Shown here: in pieces, positions 1 through 9,302 of the stretch
Numbering within the stretch: the stretch's first letter is position 1
Layout of the letters: every line of letters starts with the position of its first letter
NCBI GenBank assembly: GCA_027488715.1
Contig: JAIYBD010000035.1
Coordinates: forward strand, 1-19,395
Origin: Bacteroidota bacterium
GTDB taxonomy: Bacteria; Bacteroidota; Bacteroidia; UBA7662; CANHCV01
Direction: 5' to 3'
Length of the DNA stretch: 19,395 nucleotides
Made by a program: the position numbers and the translations under genes
Notes under the pieces: generated by a model
The model's input: only the letters and a program-made list of their open reading frames with translations
What the model was told of the DNA's origin: nothing
Databases searched by the model: none

Positions 1-157
1 CCCTCTTCCCTTTTCAACTTTTGAAAAAATCATCAAAAAATTCAATCGAATTTCAATCACTTTTTTTTGACCATCTTTCTCCCAACCCCCATTCTCCGCC
101 TCCCAAAGGCTTGATTTAATCCTTTACATCTTTTTTTGGTAAACTTAAATCAATCCT
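1..157. other. Gene-free leader at window edge
   Basis: This stretch is AT-rich with C/T-rich runs and lies upstream of the first TonB-dependent receptor. I see no open frame, tRNA or strong hairpin. A weak TAnnTTTG-like sequence, TAAACTTA at 140-147, lies 10 nt before the ATG, but no TTG is well spaced from it. The promoter of the receptor is probably here, but I cannot place it with confidence. The gene to the left is outside the window. Confidence 0.5.
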
Positions 158-2374
158 ATGAAAACCATTTTTGTGGGGGCAATTCTGTTGTTCTCTAGCC
201 ATGGTCTTTGGGGACAAGAAAAATCAGATTCCATTCCCAAATTGACTATTCAAGAAGTAGAAATTTCTACACACTCTTTTTTGAAAAGGAATACAACTAG
301 CATACAACCGATGCAATCTATATCGGCTAAAAAAATTGAAATGGCAATGTCGGCAACAACCGCAGATGCCCTGCTTTTAAATACCAACGCATTCATTCAA
401 AAAAGTCAGCAGGGCGGCGGAAGTGTAACGCTTCGTGGATTCGAAGCCAGCCGAGTTCTGCTTTATGTAGATGGCGTTCGTTTAAACAATCTCATTTACC
501 GTTCTGGACATTTACAAAACATCATTACGCTCGACCCTTTTGTTTTGCACGAAGTAAACCTTCATCTTGGGGCATCATCCAACCTTTTTGGGAGTGATGC
601 TCTTGGCGGGGTAGTGTCGGTAACCACCCTTCTTCCTAAATTCTCTAACAACAACTCATTTACTTGGAAAGGGAAAATATCGACATCGTATCAATCCGCC
701 AACCGTAGCACTCAAAATCACGTTCAAATCAGTCAATTCAATAAAAAATGGTCGTTCAATACGGCATTTAGCTGGAGTGACTTCAATGATTTGGTATCAG
801 GAAAGCGTGCCAATCCGTTTTATCAAGGAACTTACCAGCTCCGACCATTTACGATTTCTCGAATTCAAGGAAGAGACTCCATCGTTCCCAATGCCAATCC
901 CTTTTTACAATCAGGTTCTGGGTATACTCAATTCGATTTTTTTGAAAAAATTGCTTTTCGTCCTCATGAAAAAGTAGTTCATCAAGCAAACATCCAATTT
1001 TCAACGTCATCCAATGTTCCTCGTTACGACCGACTCTCTGAGGTCATTCAAGGCAAGCCACGATTTTCGGAATGGTATTATGGACCGCAGAAAAGATTCC
1101 TTCTTGCCTATGATCGAGTAAGAAAAAATGAATCGGCTTTTTTTCAAACTACCCTTGTTGGATTGAATTTCCAACACGTGGAGGAAAGTCGTTTTCAACG
1201 CCGATTTCAATCGGATAACCTCGATCGAAGGAATGAAAATGTTCAAGTTTGGGGAACGAAAGCTTGGGCTGAACGAAAAGTAGGCAACCGATCACTGGTT
1301 GTGGGTGGTGATGCCTATTTCAATTTTTTAGAATCGACCGCCGACCGAACCAATATCGTTTCCGGATTGAAAAAATCTCTCGATACCCGTTACCCCAATG
1401 GCCGAAACTCCATGCATCATGGGGGTATTTACTTCGAAAACAAAAAAGAAGTTAACCCAAAAATTCAAACCCAATGGGGAGGACGATTGGGATACTCCTA
1501 CCTCTCGAGTGAACTGAATGATAGCATTTTCTTTCAGTTTCCCTTTTCACAAATCAAACAAAACAACTTCACGTATGCCGGCAACATGGGGATTGCTTAC
1601 TTCAGCAAAGGAATGAATGAATCCCACCAATGGAAATTCACGTTCTTCTCTTCCACAGGCTTTCGAACCCCAAATATCGATGATTTGGGAAAGATATTTG
1701 AATCTGCCCAAGGCAAAATCATTGTCCCTAACGAAGCCATTAAACCCGAAAAAACATGGACAAACGACTTTGGATTCACGAAGCTATGCGAAAATTTGGT
1801 TTGGGAAAATCATGTTTACTCCACCTTGTTTTTCGATGCCATCGTAACGAGCCCTTTTCAATACCAGGGTCAGGATTCCATTTGGTATGACGGTGTTTTC
1901 AGCGCCGTTTATGCAAACCAAAACCAAAGAAGAGCGCTAGTTCTTGGTGGTAACAGCCAGCTTTCTTGGAAGTGTACTTCTCGCCTTACCTGGAATGCTG
2001 GGGTAAATTATACCCGTGGTCGGATTTTTTCTGGTGATTCCACCATTCCCTTAGATCATATTCCGCCTCTTCAATTTTCATCAGATGTAAATTATCATTT
2101 GGGGAAATTTAGCTGTTTGGGACAACTATTATTCCAAGGAAAAAAAGGAATTCAAGATTATTTATTAAATGCCGAGGATAATGAACAATATGCAACTGAA
2201 ATAGGAATGCCAGCATGGATGATTTTCAACCTTAAATGCCGATATTCTTTGCCAAAGTCCATTGCTATTCAGGCCGGAATAGAGAATATTTTCGATACCC
2301 AATACCGGGTTTTTGCAAGCGGAATTAATGGTCCTGGACGAAATTTTCAATTTTCATTACGGAAGACATTCTAA
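158..2374 (+). CDS. TonB-dependent outer-membrane receptor
   Basis: This 738-residue protein is an outer-membrane active transporter that would use TonB/ExbBD energy to import a scarce ligand. Residues 1-20 form a Sec signal peptide (hydrophobic core, cleavage near GLWGQ). The plug domain covers about 35-160, with the typical TLRGF..RVLLYVDGVRLNN segment at 91-111 and FGSDALGG at 144-151. The rest is a 22-strand-type beta barrel. The segment FRTPN..DLGKIF near 502-512 and the C-terminal Phe are usual for these barrels. There is no N-terminal carboxypeptidase-like domain, unlike the second receptor in this window. The plug style and FR(A/T)P-type motif resemble haem/haemoglobin and cobalamin receptors, but the substrate is not shown by the sequence. 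The gene stands alone and ends at a strong bidirectional terminator facing ftsY. The family call is firm; the substrate is unknown. Confidence 0.93.
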   Translation: MKTIFVGAILLFSSHGLWGQEKSDSIPKLTIQEVEISTHSFLKRNTTSIQPMQSISAKKIEMAMSATTADALLLNTNAFIQKSQQGGGSVTLRGFEASRVLLYVDGVRLNNLIYRSGHLQNIITLDPFVLHEVNLHLGASSNLFGSDALGGVVSVTTLLPKFSNNNSFTWKGKISTSYQSANRSTQNHVQISQFNKKWSFNTAFSWSDFNDLVSGKRANPFYQGTYQLRPFTISRIQGRDSIVPNANPFLQSGSGYTQFDFFEKIAFRPHEKVVHQANIQFSTSSNVPRYDRLSEVIQGKPRFSEWYYGPQKRFLLAYDRVRKNESAFFQTTLVGLNFQHVEESRFQRRFQSDNLDRRNENVQVWGTKAWAERKVGNRSLVVGGDAYFNFLESTADRTNIVSGLKKSLDTRYPNGRNSMHHGGIYFENKKEVNPKIQTQWGGRLGYSYLSSELNDSIFFQFPFSQIKQNNFTYAGNMGIAYFSKGMNESHQWKFTFFSSTGFRTPNIDDLGKIFESAQGKIIVPNEAIKPEKTWTNDFGFTKLCENLVWENHVYSTLFFDAIVTSPFQYQGQDSIWYDGVFSAVYANQNQRRALVLGGNSQLSWKCTSRLTWNAGVNYTRGRIFSGDSTIPLDHIPPLQFSSDVNYHLGKFSCLGQLLFQGKKGIQDYLLNAEDNEQYATEIGMPAWMIFNLKCRYSLPKSIAIQAGIENIFDTQYRVFASGINGPGRNFQFSLRKTF

Positions 2375-2405
2375 AAAAAGAGCCAGAAAATCTGGCTCTT
2401 TTTTT
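2373..2405. terminator. Bidirectional Rho-independent terminator (TonB receptor / ftsY)
   Basis: A 9-bp perfect stem, AGAGCCAGA (2379-2387) with TCTGGCTCT (2391-2399), closes an AAA loop. It is flanked by an A-run on the left and a T-run on the right, so it can terminate transcripts on both strands. It lies exactly between the two convergent stop codons, and its left arm A-run overlaps the receptor's TAA. Confidence 0.9.
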
Positions 2406-3357
2406 ATTTTCCGAACAGCGATTCTACGAAAGCTTTTTTATTGAATATTTGAAGATCGTCGATTCCTTCGCCAACCCCAATGTATTTCACGGGTACTTTG
2501 AGCTGATCGGAAATACCAATCACAACTCCTCCTTTTGCAGTTCCATCCAATTTAGTCATGGCCAAGCTATCCACCTCGGTAACGGCCGTAAATTCCTTAG
2601 CTTGGTTCATGGCATTTTGTCCTGTGGACGCATCAAGAACCAACAAAACCTCATCGGGTTTACCATCCATCACCTTCGACATGACCCGTTTAATTTTACC
2701 AAGTTCTTGCATCAAATTGGCTTTGTTGTGCAAACGGCCTGCGGTGTCAACTATGGCAAGATCATATCCGTGGTCGACGGCATATTTTACGGTATCGAAA
2801 GAGACAGCAGCAGGATCGGCATTCATGCCTTTATTGACGAAAGCACATCCGGCGCGTTTGGCCCAAACTTCCAACTGATCAACGGCCGCTGCGCGGAAGG
2901 TATCGGCAGCACCAATCACCACCTTGTACCCTTTTTGTTGATAGATGTGTGCCAGCTTTCCGATGGTGGTGGTCTTCCCTACCCCATTCACACCAACAAC
3001 CATCAACACGTACGGCCGATTTCCTACTGGAATAACATAGTCTTCCCATTCGGCCGTTTCATTTTCGGAAAGAAGTTCTGCAATCTCTTCCCGAAGAATT
3101 TGCTGCAATTGATCACTTCCTACATAAGAATCCCGCTTTACACGTTCTTCAATTCGCTCAATAATTTTCAAGGTTGTTTCAACGCCAACGTCGGAAGTAA
3201 TCAAAATCTCCTCCAACTGATCCAGAACCTCATCATCAACCGATGATTTTCCAACCAATACCTTGGCGATCTTCGTGAAGACATTTTCACGGGTTTTTTC
3301 CAACCCTTGATCAAGCGCTTCTTTTTTCTTTCCCGTAAAAAAATCCCAAAAACCCAT
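2404..3357 (-). CDS. ftsY: Signal recognition particle receptor FtsY
   Basis: FtsY is the GTPase receptor that docks the SRP-ribosome complex (with Ffh) at the inner membrane and hands nascent membrane proteins to SecYEG. The 317-residue protein has a short basic/amphipathic N-terminus (MGFWDFFTGKKK) that probably contacts the membrane. The helical N domain covers about 20-100 and the G domain about 112-317. GTPase motifs are all present: GVNGVGKT (122-129), the SRP-type insertion box DTFRAAA (152-158), DTAGR (204-208) and TKLDG (268-272). It lacks the long acidic A domain of the E. coli protein, as do many short FtsY proteins. It lies 5 bp downstream of fumarylacetoacetase and is probably co-transcribed with it, although the functions are unrelated. 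A terminator follows immediately. Confidence 0.97.
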   Translation of the reverse strand: MGFWDFFTGKKKEALDQGLEKTRENVFTKIAKVLVGKSSVDDEVLDQLEEILITSDVGVETTLKIIERIEERVKRDSYVGSDQLQQILREEIAELLSENETAEWEDYVIPVGNRPYVLMVVGVNGVGKTTTIGKLAHIYQQKGYKVVIGAADTFRAAAVDQLEVWAKRAGCAFVNKGMNADPAAVSFDTVKYAVDHGYDLAIVDTAGRLHNKANLMQELGKIKRVMSKVMDGKPDEVLLVLDASTGQNAMNQAKEFTAVTEVDSLAMTKLDGTAKGGVVIGISDQLKVPVKYIGVGEGIDDLQIFNKKAFVESLFGK

Positions 3358-3362
3358 ATGCC

Positions 3363-4601
3363 TTAAATTGAAGGTAAAATTTTCGATCTACATTCTCCAA
3401 AACCAATTCGTATCCCGTTTTTCTCGGCATATCCCCTCATAATTACCGTATCACCATCCTGAATGGATGTACGCGTTGATCCATCTTTCAAAGTAATAGG
3501 ATTTTTTCCGCCCCAAGCCAACTCCAACATGGAGCCAAAAGAATCTGGGGTTGGACCAGAAATTGTTCCAGAGGCCATCATATCACCAATTCTAACATTA
3601 CAGCCATTGATGGTATGGTGAGCCAACTGCTGTGCCATATTCCAATACATATATTTGAAATTCGACTTAGAAATCAACTCTTCAGCACCCCGATCAGGTT
3701 GCAAATAAACTTCCAGATTAACGTCGAAATGCATGTCTTGCTTGTATTCTAAATAGGGTAAAACCTTTGGTTCTTGAATTGGACCTGCTACACGAAAAGC
3801 ATCCAACGCTTCGAGGGTAACGACCCAAGGCGAGGCAACGCTACCGAAGTTTTTAGCCAAGAAAGGTCCCAAAGGAACATACTCCCACCGTTGCTTATCC
3901 CGAGCTGACCAATCGTTAAAGATCACAACACCAAAAATGGCATCCTCGGCCTGATCTGTGGTAATGTGAGAGCCAAGCTCTGTATTTTCGGCAACGATAA
4001 ATGCCATTTCCAATTCAAAATCGATCATTTTACTTGGACCGAAAGACGGAACATCGGAACCGGCTGGCAAAAACTGAACTTTAGGACGGTGAATGTTGGT
4101 TCCTGAAACAACAATAGAACTTGCTCTTCCGTGGTATCCTACCGGGAGATGTTTCCAATTGGGAAGAAGAGCATTTTCGGGATCTCGGAACATTTTTCCA
4201 ACATTACGCGCATGGTCTTCCGAACTGTAAAAATCGGTATAATCGCCAATCTCTACCGGCAAATGCAAATGCGCCGAATCTATGGGAAGCAATAGTTGGT
4301 CTTGATGGGCATGCAATTCAGAATCGGCATGCGTTAGTTGGTATTGAAGCCAATGGCGAAGCCAAACGCGAGCATCTTTACCACAACCCATCCATTTGTT
4401 TAAGATAGGTTCCTCCAAGGCATGAACAGAAAACGGGGCTTGATGCAACAAACCCTTTTGAGCACACGCTTTTAAATCAACAATGTAATCACCGATGGCA
4501 ACACCCAAGCGCTGATCCCTGTAAGGAGTTGAAAATGAACCAAATGGAAGATTATGAATAGAGAAATCTGATTGTTCAGAAATAATTAACCAAGAATTCA
4601 T
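3363..4601 (-). CDS. fahA: Fumarylacetoacetase (tyrosine degradation)
   Basis: The enzyme hydrolyses 4-fumarylacetoacetate to fumarate and acetoacetate, the last step of tyrosine/phenylalanine catabolism. At 412 residues it is full length for the eukaryote-like FAH family. It has an N-terminal SH3-like domain (about 1-115) and a C-terminal catalytic domain. Relative to mouse FAH, the key residues align with a constant offset of three: metal ligands Asp123, Glu196, Glu198 and Asp230, and catalytic His130 in the SSEDHARN segment. PVGYHGRASS (153-162) is also typical. The gene is divergent from citrate synthase and precedes ftsY by 5 bp. A perfect TAnnTTTG element lies 18 bp before the ATG. No other tyrosine-catabolism gene is in the window. 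Confidence 0.96.
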   Translation of the reverse strand: MNSWLIISEQSDFSIHNLPFGSFSTPYRDQRLGVAIGDYIVDLKACAQKGLLHQAPFSVHALEEPILNKWMGCGKDARVWLRHWLQYQLTHADSELHAHQDQLLLPIDSAHLHLPVEIGDYTDFYSSEDHARNVGKMFRDPENALLPNWKHLPVGYHGRASSIVVSGTNIHRPKVQFLPAGSDVPSFGPSKMIDFELEMAFIVAENTELGSHITTDQAEDAIFGVVIFNDWSARDKQRWEYVPLGPFLAKNFGSVASPWVVTLEALDAFRVAGPIQEPKVLPYLEYKQDMHFDVNLEVYLQPDRGAEELISKSNFKYMYWNMAQQLAHHTINGCNVRIGDMMASGTISGPTPDSFGSMLELAWGGKNPITLKDGSTRTSIQDGDTVIMRGYAEKNGIRIGFGECRSKILPSI

Positions 4602-4619
4602 GGATGAAATAATTTTCTA

Positions 4620-4627
4620 CAAAGGTA
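4620..4627 (-). promoter_or_regulatory. Bacteroidota -7 element for fahA-ftsY
   Basis: On the minus strand this reads TACCTTTG, a perfect match to TAnnTTTG. It lies 18 bp before the fahA ATG. I do not see a clear TTG about 19 bp further upstream, so only the -7 half is supported. Confidence 0.5.
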
Positions 4628-4740
4628 CATATTCCACCATAGAAGAAGGAACATTGAAATACGAGAAGGAAAAATTCCCGATCTTTTTTTGAAAAAATCA
4701 GAAACTCAGAAAACAAAAAAAGGAAATCCTCCGTTATGCA

Positions 4741-4771
4741 TTGTATTAGAAGCATATTTTTTGTAATTTCG
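4741..4771 (+). promoter_or_regulatory. Bacteroidota promoter for citrate synthase
   Basis: TTG at 4741-4743, a 20-bp spacer and TAATTTCG at 4764-4771 resemble the TTG / TAnnTTTG promoter of Bacteroidota, with one mismatch in the -7 element. The ATG begins 20 nt after the element, leaving a short 5' leader. Confidence 0.5.
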
Positions 4772-4791
4772 AGCCAAAATTAAAGACAGCC

Positions 4792-6078
4792 ATGTCGAAC
4801 AAAGCAACACTTTCCTACAACGAAAAAACTTACGAGTTAAACATTCATCCTGGAACCATGGGAGATGAAGCCGTAGATATCACCAACTTAATGGGTGACT
4901 CCGGCTTAATTACCCTAGACTCTGGATACAAAAACACTGGAAGTACCAAATCCAAAATCACTTTTATTGACGGTGACAAAGGAATTCTTCTTTATCGTGG
5001 ATACCCCATCGAGCAATTGGCTGAAAAATCAAACTTCCTTGAAGTTTCTTACCTATTGATTCACGGTGAACTTCCTACCGATGTTCAAATGGCTGAATTT
5101 TCAGGATCCATTTCAAACCATACCTTGGTACACGAAAATGTGAAGAAGTTCTTAGATGCCTATCCATCCAACACTCACCCTATGGGAGTCATGATGGCAG
5201 TCATTTGTTCTCTATCTTCCTTCTATCCCAACAATGCAAATCCAAAAACTTCGCCTGAAGAAGTTGAAGTTACCATCCACCGCTTAATGGCGAAAATGGC
5301 AACCATTGCAGCTTGGACATTCAAAAAGTCCATGGGTCATCCTTACAATTATCCGAACAATAAATTGGGTTACGTTTCCAATTTCTTGCAAATGATGTTC
5401 GGCTTGCGAACTGATGATTACCACCCAGATCCGATCATTGTTGATGCTTTGGACAAATTATTGATCTTGCATGCTGATCACGAACAGAATTGCTCTGCAA
5501 GTACGGTTCGAATGGTTGGTTCATCTCACGTTAATTTGTACGCTGCAATCGCTGCAGGTATTGGCGCTTTGTGGGGACCACTTCACGGCGGTGCAAACCA
5601 AGAAGTAATTGAGATGTTGGAAAACATTAAAGCTGCAGGTGGTGACGTGAAAAAATTCATTGAGAAAGCAAAAGACAAGAACGATCCTTTCCGTCTCATG
5701 GGATTCGGCCATCGTGTTTACAAAAACTTCGATCCTCGTGCCAAAATCATTAAACAATCGTGCGACCAAGTTTTGGCCAAATTAGGCATCAATGATCCAG
5801 TTCTTGACATTGCGAAGCAATTGGAGGAAGCTGCATTGAACGATCCTTATTTCATTGAAAGAAAATTGTATCCAAACGTAGATTTTTACTCCGGTATCAT
5901 TTACAGAGCCATCGGAATTCCTACGGAAATGTTCACTGTCATGTTTGCATTGGGACGTTTACCAGGTTGGATTGCTCAATGGAAAGAAATGCGTGAAATG
6001 GGAGAACCCATTGGACGACCACGTCAATTGTACCTCGGAAACGGTCCAAGAGATTACATCAATATCCAAAAGCGATAA
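4792..6078 (+). CDS. gltA: Citrate synthase (type II, TCA cycle)
   Basis: The enzyme condenses oxaloacetate and acetyl-CoA to citrate, the entry step of the TCA cycle. At 428 residues it matches the bacterial GltA type of about 427 residues. The catalytic triad is visible: His265 in GPLHGGANQ, His307 in GFGHRVYKNFDPRA and Asp364 in NVDFYSG, corresponding to E. coli His264, His305 and Asp362. The N-terminal segment (about 1-60, with GDEAVDI and TFIDGDKGILLYRGYPIEQL) is the usual beta-rich extension of these hexameric enzymes. NADH sensitivity cannot be judged from sequence alone. The gene is monocistronic, with its own promoter and a strong terminator. Acetoacetate and fumarate released by the divergent fumarylacetoacetase feed the same cycle, though joint regulation is only a possibility. 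Confidence 0.98.
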   Translation: MSNKATLSYNEKTYELNIHPGTMGDEAVDITNLMGDSGLITLDSGYKNTGSTKSKITFIDGDKGILLYRGYPIEQLAEKSNFLEVSYLLIHGELPTDVQMAEFSGSISNHTLVHENVKKFLDAYPSNTHPMGVMMAVICSLSSFYPNNANPKTSPEEVEVTIHRLMAKMATIAAWTFKKSMGHPYNYPNNKLGYVSNFLQMMFGLRTDDYHPDPIIVDALDKLLILHADHEQNCSASTVRMVGSSHVNLYAAIAAGIGALWGPLHGGANQEVIEMLENIKAAGGDVKKFIEKAKDKNDPFRLMGFGHRVYKNFDPRAKIIKQSCDQVLAKLGINDPVLDIAKQLEEAALNDPYFIERKLYPNVDFYSGIIYRAIGIPTEMFTVMFALGRLPGWIAQWKEMREMGEPIGRPRQLYLGNGPRDYINIQKR

Positions 6079-6115
6079 AAAAAGCCCTCCGAAATTCTTC
6101 GGAGGGCTTTTTTTT
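6077..6115. terminator. Bidirectional Rho-independent terminator (gltA / hybrid kinase operon)
   Basis: A 10-bp perfect stem, GCCCTCCGAA (6084-6093) with TTCGGAGGGC (6098-6107), closes an ATTC loop. It is flanked by seven A on the left and eight T on the right. It can stop gltA transcripts on plus and H-NOX-operon transcripts on minus. Confidence 0.92.
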
Positions 6116-6131
6116 AATTTCATTAAGTTCT

Positions 6132-9100
6132 TTAAACTGAAAACTCAGTTTTCAATTGTTTAACCACTTCAACAAGTACGGCATCGACTTGGTCAATTTT
6201 ATCAGAAAGAGTATCCAAATCCATTCGATTTCTGGAGCAGTCTTCAATGTTTCGAATCACTTGAGCAATTTCTTGAATTTCCATTAAGTCGATGGAAGGT
6301 TTCAATTGATGAGCCATGCTATAAATTTGATCATAGTCACCCATTTGAAGTCCAACATGCATATTTTGAACTAAGGTTGGTGTATTTTTCACGAAAATGG
6401 AAATCATTTTTTGAATGAATTCATCATTTCCTGATGCGACTTCTTTTATTTTATCGAGGGAGTAAATCACTTTGATTTCTGTTTTTGGTATTTGGGGTTC
6501 AACAACCGGAATGGGTTCCGAAAGATCAAGAATATTTTGGATTTTCTGAAGTAAAATTTCTGGTTCAAAGGGTTTTGACAGAAAATCATTCATTCCAGCC
6601 TCATGGTACCTTTTTTCATCTCCCGTCAATGCCTTCGCTGTTAAAGCGATGATGGGAATAGAAATGTTCATTTCTTTTCTAATTTTTTCAGTCGCCTCAA
6701 TACCTCCCATATATGGCATTTGAATATCCATTAAAATTAAATCAAAGGATTGATTTTTGAGCGATTCTATGGCCTCCAATCCATTTCCAGCTGTTTCTAC
6801 AACAATTCCTTTCCCTTCTAAAATGGTGGTAGCTAAGAATTGATTTAACTGATTATCTTCTACGACCAAAACCCGAAGCCCCTTCAACTTACCCGTTGAT
6901 TGACGTGCATTCTGAAGATCATGGGGAAGATCTTTATAATGACCCATGTTTAAATCCAACTCGAAGAAAAAGGAAGTTCCCATACCTTTCTGAGATTCTA
7001 CCCAAATTTTACCATTCATAAGTTCAACCAATTGCTTTGAAATGGTTAAACCTAATCCGGTACCACCGTATTTTCGAGAAACAGAGTCATCTTCTTGGGA
7101 GAAGGATTCGAAAATTTTATTGATTTTGGAAGCATCGATCCCGATTCCGGTATCTTTTACTTCAAAACAGATTCGTTGTGATTTACCTTCTTGTTTAACC
7201 ACTTTAGCAATCAATTCCACCTTTCCATCCGGCGTAAACTTGATGGCATTGGAAAGGAGGTTCAAAAGAATTTGATTAATTCGAGTTGGGTCGCCAAGAA
7301 CAACGGGCGAAATTTTGGGATCGATCTTAAATGAAAGCATGATAGACTTTCCTGCAGCCAAGTGATTTACCGACCCAATGGCATTTTTTACTAATTTATC
7401 AACGTGGAATCCAATGGTTTCAACATTCAACTTACCCGCTTCAATTTTTGAAAAATCTAAGATATCGTTGATGATGGACAATAGGTTTTTGGAAGATGTT
7501 CGGATCGCATCTAAATATACTTTTTGTTTTCCTGTGAGTTCCGTATTGGAAAGCAGAGAAGACATTCCAATGATGGCATTCATGGGAGTACGAATTTCGT
7601 GGCTCATATGAGCTAAAAACACCTCTTTAGCGTGGGAAGACGCTTCGGCTTTTTCCTTGGCCTCTGCCAAAACTTTTTCGGTCTCTTTTTGAGAACTAAT
7701 ATCTACGTGTAAGCCAATGGAACCAATCAATTGTCCGTTTTGATCGAAAATAGGTGCCCCTGAAATAATCATGGGGATCTGTTCTCCGCCATTCTTTTTA
7801 ACCAATGCTTCATACACATTGGCGTTTCCTTTCTGACGTTCGCTTAAGGCTTCATTAAAAATTTCAACCTCTTTTTCAGAGGGAATGAATAGTTCTCGAG
7901 CATTTTTACCGATAATGGATTCAACCTCATATCCAACCATTCTGCAGAAAATTGCATTGGCGTGAATGATATTCTCGTTGTTATCCACTTCAAGAATTCC
8001 CATCTCAAGGTTCTCAATGATTCCTCGGTACTTTTCCTCCGAATACTGCAAAAGCAACTGAGAATTATGTTCATCCGTTACATCATGAAAAAACCAAAAA
8101 GACCCCTTTTCTCCTTGGGTGGTCATAATCGGAGTATATTCCAAGTCAAAAACACGTCCATCCTTCATAAAAAACTTTTTCCTTTCGGATGTTTTATGGA
8201 GTTGAATATCAAGTTGGACAGTTTTTTCGAAAATTTCTGGTTCCATTAATTCTCCCTTGATTTGTTCGAAAACTTGATCGATGGAGAGAAGATTATTGGA
8301 ATCCAAGGAGTGGATATTGAACCAATTCAGCAAAAACTCATTGGTGGTTTCAATTTTCCCTTCAGAATCGGCTAGTAAAACCCCCGACTTAAAGTTACTT
8401 AAAAGGGTTACCAATAGGTTTTTGAGGTTCAAAACAGCCTGATCTGATTCCCTCTTTTCTGTAATATCTCGGGCTATGGAGGTAACATGTACTTCTCCAT
8501 TGCTTTCAAAAAGCATCTGGGTATTCTGAGCGAGCCAGATTTCTTTTCCTGATTTCGAAATAACGGGGAATTCACGATAAGATCCTAATTGGTTGTTTTC
8601 CAATTGTTGAACGAAAAAGTTGTATACTTCTTCTTGGAATGAAGGATGAATAAACTCCATGAAATGTTTACCCAGTAACTCTTTTTCGGTATAGCCCAAA
8701 ATTTTCGTTGCCATGGGATTAACAAATGTGAATTTACCTTCCTGATCTGCTCTGAAAATGATGTCTGAAGCATTCTGAACAATTTGCTCAAACTGTTTCT
8801 GACTTTCGTCGGCTATTTTTTCTGCCTCTCTTAACTTAGTAATATCTGTTCCATAAACATTGATGTATTGTGCATCAAAAATGGGACAGATATTCAGCAA
8901 GAAAGTCCGATTTTCAGCAGTAATTTCGATTGAAAATTCTTTTTTCTTGATTCTTGCTAATCGTGCGGCTCTTTTCCATTCGCGACCTAAGTAGCTATTG
9001 GAATTATTGTTTGCAATGGAATTGATGATTTGGGCACTTGAAGCATTAGAATACAGCAAAAATCCATCGAATGAAATACGAAAAACCGGGTTTGGATTTT

Positions 9101-9302
9101 CATCGGGGAAACGAGAAATCAATTCGATTTCTTTTGTGCGTTTTTTTACTTTTTTTTCAAGATTTAGGTTAAGTTCTTTGAGTTCTAAATTGGCATGATA
9201 TAACTCCATACTTCGCTCTTCGAGAATACGCTCGGCCTCTTTTCGTGCACTGCGTTCTCGTTCAAGCAAACGTTTGTATATATCTACCTCGTGCTGACTC
9301 AT
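6132..9302 (-). CDS. Cytoplasmic PAS hybrid histidine kinase with REC and Hpt domains
   Basis: This 1056-residue signalling kinase has no membrane segment, so it senses inside the cell. Domains in order: an N-terminal coiled coil (about 1-62); four PAS-like domains (about 66-160, 168-285, 292-412, 422-540); a HisKA dimerisation domain with phospho-acceptor His568 in HMSHEIRTPMN; and a HATPase domain with N-box around Asn685, DTGIGI (717-722), FESFSQED (731-738) and GGTGLGL (746-752). A receiver domain follows, with Glu815/Asp816, phospho-acceptor Asp859, Thr888 and Lys910. A C-terminal Hpt domain carries His998 in AHQLKPS. All relay residues are intact. The start overlaps the H-NOX stop in a 4-nt ATGA, so the two are translationally coupled. 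I infer that H-NOX regulates this kinase and that the Hpt passes phosphate to the response regulator at the head of the operon. The PAS domains could add redox or other inputs. Confidence 0.95.
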   Translation of the reverse strand: MSQHEVDIYKRLLERERSARKEAERILEERSMELYHANLELKELNLNLEKKVKKRTKEIELISRFPDENPNPVFRISFDGFLLYSNASSAQIINSIANNNSNSYLGREWKRAARLARIKKKEFSIEITAENRTFLLNICPIFDAQYINVYGTDITKLREAEKIADESQKQFEQIVQNASDIIFRADQEGKFTFVNPMATKILGYTEKELLGKHFMEFIHPSFQEEVYNFFVQQLENNQLGSYREFPVISKSGKEIWLAQNTQMLFESNGEVHVTSIARDITEKRESDQAVLNLKNLLVTLLSNFKSGVLLADSEGKIETTNEFLLNWFNIHSLDSNNLLSIDQVFEQIKGELMEPEIFEKTVQLDIQLHKTSERKKFFMKDGRVFDLEYTPIMTTQGEKGSFWFFHDVTDEHNSQLLLQYSEEKYRGIIENLEMGILEVDNNENIIHANAIFCRMVGYEVESIIGKNARELFIPSEKEVEIFNEALSERQKGNANVYEALVKKNGGEQIPMIISGAPIFDQNGQLIGSIGLHVDISSQKETEKVLAEAKEKAEASSHAKEVFLAHMSHEIRTPMNAIIGMSSLLSNTELTGKQKVYLDAIRTSSKNLLSIINDILDFSKIEAGKLNVETIGFHVDKLVKNAIGSVNHLAAGKSIMLSFKIDPKISPVVLGDPTRINQILLNLLSNAIKFTPDGKVELIAKVVKQEGKSQRICFEVKDTGIGIDASKINKIFESFSQEDDSVSRKYGGTGLGLTISKQLVELMNGKIWVESQKGMGTSFFFELDLNMGHYKDLPHDLQNARQSTGKLKGLRVLVVEDNQLNQFLATTILEGKGIVVETAGNGLEAIESLKNQSFDLILMDIQMPYMGGIEATEKIRKEMNISIPIIALTAKALTGDEKRYHEAGMNDFLSKPFEPEILLQKIQNILDLSEPIPVVEPQIPKTEIKVIYSLDKIKEVASGNDEFIQKMISIFVKNTPTLVQNMHVGLQMGDYDQIYSMAHQLKPSIDLMEIQEIAQVIRNIEDCSRNRMDLDTLSDKIDQVDAVLVEVVKQLKTEFSV

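Larger units (their letters stand above)
4602..4791. other. Divergent promoter region fahA / gltA
   Basis: This 190-bp AT-rich spacer separates two outward-facing metabolic genes. It holds a TAnnTTTG element for each direction (listed separately). I see no ORF or riboswitch-like structure. The middle (about 4680-4740) is A-rich and shows no clear operator. Confidence 0.6.

Noticed and set aside
158..2374. Haem uptake by the first TonB receptor as a partner of H-NOX
   Set aside because: The substrate is not shown by the sequence, and the genes are about 7 kb apart with unrelated operons between them.
2449..3246. Long open frame (265 codons) on plus, opposite ftsY
   Set aside because: It is fully antisense to a gene with all FtsY motifs, its translation resembles no family, and it has no promoter. 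It is a codon-bias shadow.
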